Shown: positions 55,314-64,000 of the stretch, in pieces
Layout: each line of letters starts with the position of its first letter
Numbering within the stretch: position 1 is the first letter of the stretch
NCBI GenBank assembly: GCA_018806915.1
Contig: JAGKQI010000103.1
Span: 1,922,001-1,986,000, forward strand
Source: Phytophthora colocasiae
Lineage: Eukaryota > Oomycota > Peronosporomycetes > Peronosporales > Peronosporaceae
Length of the DNA stretch: 64,000 nucleotides
Direction of reading: 5' to 3'
The notes under the pieces: generated by a model
The model's database searches: none
The model's input: the letters and a program-made list of their open reading frames with translations, nothing else
What the model was told of the DNA's origin: nothing
Made by a program: the position numbers and the translations under genes

Positions 55314-55915
55314 CACCGATCGACAGAATGCAACGACCACTTTCCCGCAGGTGCAAAGTCTGTTCGGCGCGTGTAGACTGGTTATGTGAGAGCGAATTAA
55401 TATCGATTTTGGTAAAAGATAGAGAGCAGCTGTATTTTGCACTAAAAATTGCACTAGTGACTTTTAATGGATTCCCAGGCTGAAATGGCACGCTTTATCG
55501 TAGCGCCAAGCGCTCTCCTTTCGCCGTCGTAGCAGTAGCTGCTGCTCTTGCGTAGCTTTGCGCTGGCTTAGCCCTCTATAGCTTAAAAGGACACGTCGTT
55601 TTCTTGTATTGTGTAGTGCATGCGGCGTTGTTTGGCTGGCATTGCACATAAATCGTCAAGGAGGGCCTGTGGCAAACTCTTTGCTTCCTGCAATACTGTC
55701 GCGGGTGGTGGGGCTGCGAGGACTCCTCGTCCGCTTCCTCCATTTTATCGAGTGGCTGGTGGAGACCTCCGTTTTATCGGGAGTGGCTGGTGGAGTTTTA
55801 TTTAGCGATTGAACGCTGCATCGGGCAAATTTGATTGGTTGATAAATAAAATGTGCACACAATTTTATATCACAGGCGCCCTTTTTATATGGACGCTGCA
55901 TTCTGTCGATCGGTG
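55314..55915. mobile_element. Tc1/mariner-like MITE in unit A
   Basis: Ends CACCGATCGACAGAATGCA (55314) and the inverted form ending at 55915, flanked by TA (55312-55313, 55916-55917). No transposase. Its left end marks the left end of the tandem duplication. Confidence 0.8.
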
Positions 55916-56770
55916 TACAAGGCAGGTCAAGGCAAGCTCACCATGCAAATGCATCTTACGTAGGGTGATGGGGAAGAAATAGCGGTAATTGGAGACATTT
56001 TAGGGTTTTACTTCGTGGCGTTGTGAATTGAACTCAATTCCACCCCTAACCGCACTTTTGCTCCAAACCAAACGTTTGGAGTCGCTAAAAACACGCTCAT
56101 CAAGGCTGTACCTTTGGCTATTCCCCCCAAAAACTGTAGATCTCGGTGCAGCACAAGTCCATACTGCCAGGAAGCGTTTTACCAAACTACAACGAGTGAT
56201 TTAACGGGTAAAATAATAATAGTTCTGCAATTAGCTGTGAAAGAAATAAGAGTCCAGAAGATGAAACTTGCCGCTTGATAAAAACGTCGTGACTCAAGAC
56301 ACAAACGGTTAGTAGTAACTACAAGCATCGAATGAACCGAAGTGGAGACCCTATTCAGGCAGTTCAAGCTGCTGCTTCATTGTTCAACCTCGTCTCTGCT
56401 TTGATTTACGTCTCGATCGTCACGGCGATTTGTCAAGAGAAGAGCCATAAATTAGCACCAAGCGGCATTTAACGCGCCGTTTAGACAGCCAATCAGGGCG
56501 TCGCAGTAAAGATACGAAAAACTGCCACAGCGACATGCATTCGTGTCTTACCTATACTGTAGATATAAAGTTTTGTATGTCCCGAAAAGCGTAATGGAAA
56601 TGCGCACTCGATGGGCTATCCAAGCCAAAACTGCCTCGTGGAAATCCCCCCCCTGCGTTCTTCGGTCTCTACCTGCACTCCGAGATTGGCGAAGAAGGAG
56701 GCACCTTTGGGTTTGCTGCTCTTCGCCACACTTTGCACTTTGCTCTGTCGAATCACCGATTGTTGCGAAA

Positions 56771-57286
56771 ATGACTACGGGACATCCGGCAATTCCCGGC
56801 ATCCGAACCGTGGACGACACCCCGGTAAAGCATGAGTCGGACCCATTCTACTTCGGAGTGAACCCCACCACACCGACACAGCCAAACGGTTTTTTTCAAG
56901 GAATGTATGGGATACCTGCAGGCCCTGGATTCAGCCCGAACGTGTACTCGACAAGCAAAAGCTACAGTGCGAACTGGCGCGAGAACGACGCCGTGGTTCA
57001 GGGGCTACGCACGCGCAACGTGGTCTTAATCGAGCAGATGCTGAGCAACCACGCGCCGCACGACGAGCTCACTGAGGTGCCCGAGAACGTCAACTGGCAC
57101 TCCAAGACGTTCCAACTGGCCGTCAAGATCGAGCGTCTCATGTTTACAACTGCCACCTCACGCGAGGACTACCTCAACGAGAGCACACTGCGTACACGCG
57201 TACAGAACGTGTCCCGCAATTTGATTCAGTTGCGCAAGCGCAAGAACATGATCTCGGAGAACTTTGCGGCCCTGTCGATGAACTAA
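56771..57286 (+). CDS. KIX-like domain protein K4
   Basis: 171 residues from ATG 56771; the frame is open further upstream to 56543, but that part is Cys/Arg-rich, does not resemble the family and would replace the 5' UTR. A Pro/Gly/Asn-rich N-terminus of ~75 residues precedes the KIX-like block (about 80-165: V-V-L-I-E-Q-M-L-S-N-H-A-P-H; Q-L-A-V-K-I-E-R-L-M-F-T-T-A-T-S-R-E-D-Y). A Mutator-like element begins 138 bp after the stop. Probably a nuclear protein that binds activator peptides, by analogy with CBP and MED15 KIX; not proven. Confidence 0.75.
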   Translation: MTTGHPAIPGIRTVDDTPVKHESDPFYFGVNPTTPTQPNGFFQGMYGIPAGPGFSPNVYSTSKSYSANWRENDAVVQGLRTRNVVLIEQMLSNHAPHDELTEVPENVNWHSKTFQLAVKIERLMFTTATSREDYLNESTLRTRVQNVSRNLIQLRKRKNMISENFAALSMN

Positions 57287-57424
57287 ACGGTGTTGACGAT
57301 GAGGATGAGGATTGGAACATTTTGGACGGAATCATTTCGACGGAGACTTTCGACAGTCGGTGATGTTACGAGCAGACCCGTGGACATACTGTATGTGGCA
57401 ATCGGAGGAAGGTATTTATCGGGA

Positions 57425-58697
57425 GGGGAAATGTCAACAAACGTATAAACATATGTTTTTTCGTCAAAATACGTACGCCCTGCCCCTTACCGATCGAATT
57501 CTTTCTGGCGGTAATACCGCATACGTTTATTGGCACAACGTGACAAATGTGTTAGCCGAGTTTGCGTCGTTTGCATGTCTTCTTGTTGTGGCCAACTTGA
57601 CTGCAATTACCACAGCGATAACCAGTTCTTCCGTTACCAACCTCGCCGTTACTTCGAATACGCTTGGTCGTTGGTCGACCTCGTCTTGGTGCAAGCCGTG
57701 GTGGCAACGTGACATTATCCTTTATCAGATCTTGGTAATGAGTGGTACGTGTAATTAACCTTGTTTGCAAATGCCTTCACGTAACTTGCAATAGTGTACA
57801 CGCTGTCGAAATAGTCGAACACTGCATCGAGTTGTCCGCGGCTATTAAGCGTTGCAATCAAGTGTCGGCATGGTACTTTGTACTGGTCCATAAAGACACA
57901 CGTACAGTGTTAGAGCTCAGTGTAACGCGATGCCTGACACGCATTGCATGTCTATTCGTGTCTCGAACGGCGTAGCTGACATCTTGTGATGCATGTTGTA
58001 CTTGATAGTGTCCAGCTTCCTTCGATTCCACTTCGTACAGCTCCATGCTTTTGGGGGTCACAGTCATATCCTTTGCCTCCCAAATCGAACAATTCTGCTG
58101 CCTTTGGTAGGCTTTATCCAGCATTTGGCTACACATCGCCTTGACAAATTGAAGCGGTGGCAAATGGCGAAATCCCATGGCCAACTGGTTACCAAATTGA
58201 CTTTCAGTTACAAGTTCTCCAGCCAAACAACGCTTTGATCCCGACATTGGCATGCACACACCAGTTTATCGGGGGATCGATCTAGCCGTATTTGCGCACG
58301 TCGGGCCCAAGCGCAATCTCAATGCACGCGAGCTCACTTAGGTAGGCTTCTTCCGTTTCAGCGGATTGAAGACTCCACACCATGTTGTGATGATTCAAGT
58401 AAAATTTTGAAGTTCGTGGTGACATTGCGGATAATATGAAGCGTACAGAAACGCACTGTAAGCTTCATATCATTCGCAACGGAGAGCATAGTATATGAAT
58501 GTACCTGAGAGACTCGAGATCTTATCGACGTTGGAATCAGCAGGAACTCCTTAGAATACGTTTCTTGGCATTATCGGCTACAATTAATACGCCTTCTGCT
58601 TAACTTTCTCGCAGCTGTGTACCGTATACGCTTACTGACGCAGAAACTACGTATTTTGCCTTTACCGGCCGAATTATACGTTTGTTGACATTTCCCC
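57425..58697 (-). mobile_element. Mutator-like element remnant in unit A
   Basis: Ends GGGGAAATGTCAACAAACGT and its inverted form, flanked by the 10-bp duplication TTTATCGGGA (57415-57424, 58698-58707). 1273 bp, so most of the element is missing. Holds the C-terminal part of a transposase on the minus strand. Confidence 0.8.
57552..58420 (-). pseudogene. MULE transposase C-terminal remnant, unit A
   Basis: Read on the minus strand, pieces in several frames give a transposase-like stretch ending in a basic linker (G-R-P-T-T-K-R-I-R-S) and a zinc knuckle C-x2-C-x4-H-x4-C close to the stop at 57552, the usual C-terminus of Mutator-like transposases. Multiple frame changes; no DDE core. Confidence 0.65.
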
Positions 58698-59710
58698 TTT
58701 ATCGGGAGGCTTGGTTGCCTGGCATCGGCTGCAACTCGGAACTGAAATTATAGCTGTACGATTTAATGTAAATTTTCTTTATTGGCTTTCAAAGTTTGAT
58801 TCGGCGTTTCAAATTTACGTACATATTATATCCGTGATATTTGGCGGAATTCTACAATGCTCTTCCAACGGAAGTTCCGCCGGTCTCCAAAACTGGTCGG
58901 CAGTGCATGTCATTGCGCGTAGAGGCACGCACCATAGATAGCACTAGCTGTAGTGTTATGCTTGGTTATCGCCAGTCGAATAATTCTATCTAACATTCGC
59001 TGCGGCATCCCATCAACGGACTCTTCGGTTTCCATCGTGCTCCTTCGAACCGGTGAAGCACCTGCTGCTAACTTCTCGACTGAGCCTGAATCAGGGGCCC
59101 TGGAACATCGAGGCTAATGTGTCTGAGGCTCAACCAGCGCCAGCTGGCTGGCCAGGGCCAACGACAGCCGGCCAGGCGCGGAGACACGCGCGACGGAAGC
59201 ACCCCCAAAGTTGCAGTTTTTTGCTGCAGGTGAGCTTGTCAGTGATTTGTGCGGCTGTAGAAAGCTTGCCTTGTAGCGTGAAGGTTTCTTTTCGCCGGTC
59301 GTGAAAGCGAAATGCCAGGTATAACGGCCTCAGGCCTTACCACAGGAAACGCCAAAATGTGACTCGACCGCTTACCAACACATGATTCTCAGCAAGTGTA
59401 GACATGGTTTCCATTGAAAACACTCGCTAAATAAAATACACGCAAAGTATATGGTTTTCGTGTTTTTTCTACAAATAGTAGTTCTGCAAAAAGCCAAGGT
59501 ACGTGCACCATTTAAAAGCACACACACCAATTACTGCATACAAGAACATATTTGTTTGGGGAGCTGTGTAGCGGTGGATACCAAGCATTCTGCGTCAAAT
59601 TACGCTACAGCAGCGTACCTGGGTAGTATTCGAACATGGTCTTATGTGATTTGCATGCTTGAACCTCGGAAATTCGCTCGCCATCTGCGTGAGCGTGACT
59701 GTCAGCTGTA

Positions 59711-60313
59711 CACCGATCGACAGAATGCAACGACCACTTTCCGCAGGTGCAAAGTCTGTTCGGCGCGTGTAGACTGGTTATGTGTGAGAGCGAATTAATA
59801 TCGATTTTGGTAAAGATGATAGAGAGCAGCTGTATTTTTACTCAAAATTGCACTAGTGACGGTTTAATGGATTCCCAGGCTGAAATGGCACGCTTTATCG
59901 TAGCCAAGCGCTCTCCTTTCGCCGTCGTAGCAGTAGCTGTTGTTTTGCGTAGCTTTGCGTTGGCTTAGCCCTATAGCTTAAAAAAAGGACACGTCGTTTT
60001 TCTTGTATTGTGTAGTGCATGCGGCGTTGTTTGGCTGGCGCGTACACCTCGTCAAGGAGGCCTGTGTGTGGCAACCTCCTTTGCTTCCTGCAATACTGTC
60101 GCGGGTGGTGGGGGCTGCGAGGACTCCTCGTCCGCTTCCTCCATTTTATCGAGTGGCTGGTGGAGACCTCCGTTTTATCGAGTGGCTGGTGGAGTTTTAT
60201 TTTAGCGATTGAACGCTGCATCGGGCAATTTGATTGGTTGATAACAAAATGTGCACACAATTTTATATCACAGGCGCCCTTTTTATATGGACGCTGCATT
60301 CTGTCGATCGGTG
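59711..60313. mobile_element. Tc1/mariner-like MITE in unit B
   Basis: Copy of the element at 55314-55915, same TIRs and TA flanks (59709-59710, 60314-60315). Sequence to its left differs from that left of the unit A copy. Confidence 0.8.
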
Positions 60314-61158
60314 TACAAGGCAGGTCAAGGCAAGCTCACCATGCAAATGCATCTTACGTAGGGTGATGGGGAAGAAATAGCGGTAATTGGAGACATTTTA
60401 GGGTTTTACTTCGTGGCGTTGTGAATTGAACTCAATTCCACCCCTAACCGCACTTTTGCTCCAAACCAAACGTTTGGAGTCGCTAAAAACACGCTCATCA
60501 AGGCTGTACCTTTGGCTATTCCCCCCAAAAACTGTAGATCTCGGTGCAGCACAAGTCCATACTGCCAGGAAGCGTTTTACCAAACTACAACGAGTGATTT
60601 AACGGGTAAAATAATAATAGTTCTGCAATTAGCTGTGAAAGAAATAAGAGTCCAGAAGATGAAACTTGCATGATAAAACGTCGTGATCAAGACACAAACG
60701 GCTAGAAGTAACTACAAGCACGAATGAACCGAAGCGGAGACCCTATCTAGCAGTTCAAGCTGCTGCTTCATTGTTCAACCTCGTCTCTGCTTTGATTTAC
60801 GTCTCGATCACGGCGATTTGTCAAGAGAAGAGCCATAAATTAGCACCAAGCGGCATTTAACGCGCCGTTTAGACAGCCAATCAGGGCGTCGCAGTAAAGA
60901 TACGAAAAACTGCCACAGCGACATGCATTCGTGTCTTACCTATACTGTAGATATAAAGTTTTGTATGTCCCGAAAAGCGTAATGGAAATGCGCACTCGAT
61001 GGGCTATCCAAGCCAAAACTGCCTCGTGGAAATCCCCCCCCTGCGTTCTTCGGTCTCTACCTGCACTCCGAGATTGGCGAAGAAGGAGGCACCTTTGGGT
61101 TTGCTGCTCTTCGCCACACTTTGCACTTTGCTCTGTCGAATCACCGATTGTTGCGAAA

Positions 61159-61674
61159 ATGACTACGGGACATCCGGCAATTCCCGGCATCCGAACCGTG
61201 GACGACACCCCGGTAAAGCATGAGTCGGACCCATTCTACTTCGGAGTGAACCCCACCACACCGACACAGCCAAACGGTTTTTTTCAAGGAATGTATGGGA
61301 TACCTGCAGGCCCTGGATTCAGCCCGAACGTGTACTCGACAAGCAAAAGCTACAGTGCGAACTGGCGCGAGAACGACGCCGTGGTTCAGGGGCTACGCAC
61401 GCGCAACGTGGTCTTAATCGAGCAGATGCTGAGCAACCACGCGCCGCACGACGAGCTCACTGAGGTGCCCGAGAACGTCAACTGGCACTCCAAGACGTTC
61501 CAACTGGCCGTCAAGATCGAGCGTCTCATGTTTACAACTGCCACCTCACGCGAGGACTACCTCAACGAGAGCACACTGCGTACACGCGTACAGAACGTGT
61601 CCCGCAATTTGATTCAGTTGCGCAAGCGCAAGAACATGATCTCGGAGAACTTTGCGGCCCTGTCGATGAACTAA
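61159..61674 (+). CDS. KIX-like domain protein K5, identical to K4
   Basis: 171 residues, no difference from K4 in protein or, by eye, in the coding DNA. Lies in tandem unit B at an offset of 4388. Upstream ~350 bp is also identical, so both copies should be expressed alike if the copy is real. Confidence 0.75.
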   Translation: MTTGHPAIPGIRTVDDTPVKHESDPFYFGVNPTTPTQPNGFFQGMYGIPAGPGFSPNVYSTSKSYSANWRENDAVVQGLRTRNVVLIEQMLSNHAPHDELTEVPENVNWHSKTFQLAVKIERLMFTTATSREDYLNESTLRTRVQNVSRNLIQLRKRKNMISENFAALSMN

Positions 61675-61812
61675 ACGGTGTTGACGATGAGGATGAGGAT
61701 TGGAACATTTTGGACGGAATCATTTCGACGGAGACTTTCGACAGTCGGTGATGTTACGAGCAGACCCGTGGACATACTGTATGTGGCAATCGGAGGAAGG
61801 TATTTATCGGGA

Positions 61813-63114
61813 GGGGAAATGTCAACAAACGTATAAACATATGTTTTTTCGTCAAAATACGTACGCCCTGCCCCTTACCGATCGAATTCTTTCTGGCGGT
61901 AATACCGCATACGTTTATTGGCACAACGTGACAAATGTGTTAGCCGAGTTTGCGTCGTTTGCATGTCTTCTTGTTGTGGCCAACTTGACTGCAATTACCA
62001 CAGCGATAACCAGTTCTTCCGTTACCAACCTCGCCGTTACTTCGAATACGCTTGGTCGTTGGTCGACCTCGTCTTGGTGCAAGCCGTGGTGGCAACGTGA
62101 CATTATCCTTTATCAGATCTTGGTCGAGTGGTACGTGCACCACCTTGTTTGCAAATGCCTTCACGTAACTTGCAATAGTGTACACGCTGTCGAAATAGTC
62201 GAACACTGCATCGAGTTGTCCGCGGCTATTAAGCTGTTGCAATCAAGTGTCGGCATGGTACTTTTGTAGTCACTGGTCCATAAAGACACACGTACAGTGT
62301 TAGAGCTCAGTGTAACGCGATGCCTGATACGCATTGCATGTCTATTCGTGTCCTCGAACGGCGTAGCTGACATCTTGTGATGCATGTTGGGGGCTTTGGA
62401 TAGTGTCCAGCTTCCTTCGATTCCACTTCGTACAGCTCCATGCTTTGGGGGGTCACAGTCATATCCTTTGCCTCCCAAATCGAACAATTGCTGCCTTTGG
62501 TAGGCTTTATCCAGCATTTGGCTGTTACATCGCCTTGACAAATTGGAAGCGGTGGCAAATGGCGAAATCCCATGGCCAACTGGTTACAATACTAAATTGA
62601 CTTTCAGTTACAAGTTCTCCAGCCAAACAACGCTTTGATCCCGACATTGGCATGCACACACCAGTTTCATCGGGGATCGATTCAAGGTATTTGCGCACGT
62701 CGGGCCCAAGCGCAATCTCAATGCACGCGAGCTCACTTAGGTAGGCTTCTTCCGTTTCAGCGGATTGAAGACTCTTACACCATGTTGTGATGATCTGGAG
62801 TAAAATTTTTGAAGTTCGTGGTGACATTGGTGAGGATAATATGAAGCGTACAGAAACGCACTGTAAGCTTCATATCATTCGCAACGGAGAGCATAGTATA
62901 TGAATGTACCTGAGAGACTCGAGATCTTTATCGACGTTGGAATCAGCAGGAACTCCTTAGAATACGTTTCTTGGCATTATCGGTCGGCTACAATTAATAC
63001 GCCTTCTGCTTAATCTTCTCGCAGCTGTGTACCGTATACGCTTATTTGGGACGCAGAAACTACGGTATTTGTCTCACCTTACCGGCCGGAATTATACGCT
63101 GTTGACATTTCCCC
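61813..63114 (-). mobile_element. Mutator-like element remnant in unit B
   Basis: Same ends and same 10-bp target duplication (61803-61812, 63115-63124) as in unit A, so the insertion predates the tandem duplication. Confidence 0.8.
61940..62827 (-). pseudogene. MULE transposase C-terminal remnant, unit B
   Basis: Counterpart of 57552-58420 with its own set of small indels. The same zinc knuckle lies near the stop at 61940; upstream an acidic helical piece (62827-62525) is open longer than in unit A. Confidence 0.65.
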
Positions 63115-64000
63115 TTTATCGGGAGGCTTGGTTGCCTGGCATCGGCTGCAACTCGGAACTGAAATTATAGCTGTACGATTTAATGTAAATTTTCTTTATT
63201 GGCTTTCAAAGTTTGATTCGGCGTTTCAAATTTACGTACATATTATATCCGTGATATTTGGCGGAATTCTACAATGCTCTTCCAACGGAAGTTCCGCCGG
63301 TCTCCAAAACTGGTCGGCAGTGCATGTCATTGCGCGTAGAGGCACGCACCATAGATAGCACTAGCTGTAGTGTTATGCTTGGTTATCGCCAGTCGAATAT
63401 TCTATCTAACATTCGCTGCGGCATCCCATCAACGGACTTCGGTTTCCATCGTGCTCCTTCGAACCGGTGAAGCACCTTGCTAAGCACTTCCTCGACTGAG
63501 CCTGAATCAGGGGCCCTGAACATCGAGGCTAATGTGTCTGAGGCTCAACCAGCGGCCAGCTGGCTGGCTAGCCAACGACGGCCAGGCGCGGAGACACGCG
63601 CGACGGAAGCACCCCCAAAGTTGCAGTTTTTTGCTGCAGGTGAGCTTGTCAGTGATTTGTGCGGCTGTGAAAGCTTGCCTTGTAGCGTGAAGGTTTCTTT
63701 TCGCCGGTCGTGAAAGCGAAATGTCAGAGTAACGGCCTCAGGTTTTACCTACAGGAAACGCCAAAATGTGACCTCGACCGCTTACCAACACATGATTCTC
63801 AGCAAGGGTAGACATGGTTTCCATTGAAAACACTCGCTAAATAAAATACACGCGCAAAGTATATGGTTTTCGTGTTTTTTTCTACAAATAGTAGTTCTGC
63901 AAAAGCCAAGGTACGTGCACCATTTAAAAGCACACACACCAATTACTGCATACAAGAACATATTTGTTTGGGAGCTGTGTAGCGGTGGATACCAAGCATT

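Larger units (their letters stand above)
55314..59710 (+). repeat. Tandem duplication unit A, ~4.39 kb
   Basis: Repeats as unit B from 59711 on, with constant offset 4388 in the central block. Contains a MITE, KIX gene K4 and a Mutator-like remnant. 55916-56770 and 58708-59710 hold no recognisable gene. Confidence 0.9.
59711..64000 (+). repeat. Tandem duplication unit B, right end outside window
   Basis: Direct copy of unit A. About 56420-57733 and 60808-62121 look identical; outside that block the units differ by many small insertions and deletions. 60314-61158 and 63125-64000 hold no recognisable gene. Confidence 0.9.

Noticed and set aside
56543..56770. N-terminal extension of K4 (and the same in K5)
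   Set aside because: Open but Cys/Arg-rich, absent from K1-K3 and overlapping the likely 5' UTR; the ATG at 56771 gives a start like the other family members.
1..64000. CRISPR arrays, rRNA genes, bacterial operons
   Set aside because: No regular short repeats with spacers, no rRNA-like blocks, and intron-bearing eukaryotic genes throughout.

Overview
The window reads as nuclear DNA of a plant-pathogenic oomycete, most likely Phytophthora or a close relative. Evidence: a secreted RxLR/dEER effector gene (now broken), a flagellar WD40 gene (CFAP52) as expected for a zoospore former, short GT-AG introns (about 54-95 bp), oomycete initiator-like motifs, and a dense mix of Ty3/gypsy, PIF/Harbinger, Mutator-like, piggyBac-like, Tc1/mariner-like and SINE elements. 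The species cannot be named from the sequence alone.

Layout. 1-10916: a decayed Ty3/gypsy element with a younger chromodomain gypsy element (555-6531, LTRs identical by eye, 5-bp TSD GAGGT) inserted in its gag. 10941-14102 (-): an RxLR effector gene cut in two by a PIF/Harbinger transposon (11189-13867, TSD TAA), with a SINE (14145-14586) 42 bp before its ATG and the gypsy LTR 24 bp after its stop. 14805-16214 (-): sugar transporter. 16289-20603 (-): a DUF2985-like membrane protein gene split by a Mutator-like transposon (16804-20331, 10-bp TSD). 20642-21906: piggyBac-like element. 22118-22642: second SINE. 23.0-25.0 kb: two more DUF2985-like copies, one decayed and one intact.

25.9-42.5 kb is the gene-rich core: a PP2C phosphatase, remnants of a broken tandem duplication, a PPIL3-type cyclophilin with six exons, an unknown protein with a dsRBM-like segment, an RRM+RING protein, exportin-1/CRM1 (five exons), and a paralogue of the unknown protein. 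42511-43088 is a Tc1/mariner-like MITE.

43.3-64 kb is built of duplications around five small genes whose products are little more than a KIX-like domain. K1 (43.3 kb, -) and K3 (53.9 kb, +) lie in the arms of a ~1.7-kb inverted duplication that encloses CFAP52, a DEAD-box helicase and K2. K4 and K5 lie in a direct tandem duplication of ~4.39 kb that starts at a MITE and carries a Mutator-like remnant inserted before the duplication. Two 273-bp MITEs in head-to-head orientation form a near-perfect hairpin at 54.7-55.3 kb.

The genes do not form one pathway. The main theme is genome plasticity: two host genes are interrupted by DNA transposons with clean target-site duplications and undisturbed flanking reading frames, and a KIX-like gene family has been amplified by local duplication. 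The best candidates for undescribed biology are the stand-alone KIX-like family and the paralogous pair with Cys modules and a dsRBM-like segment.
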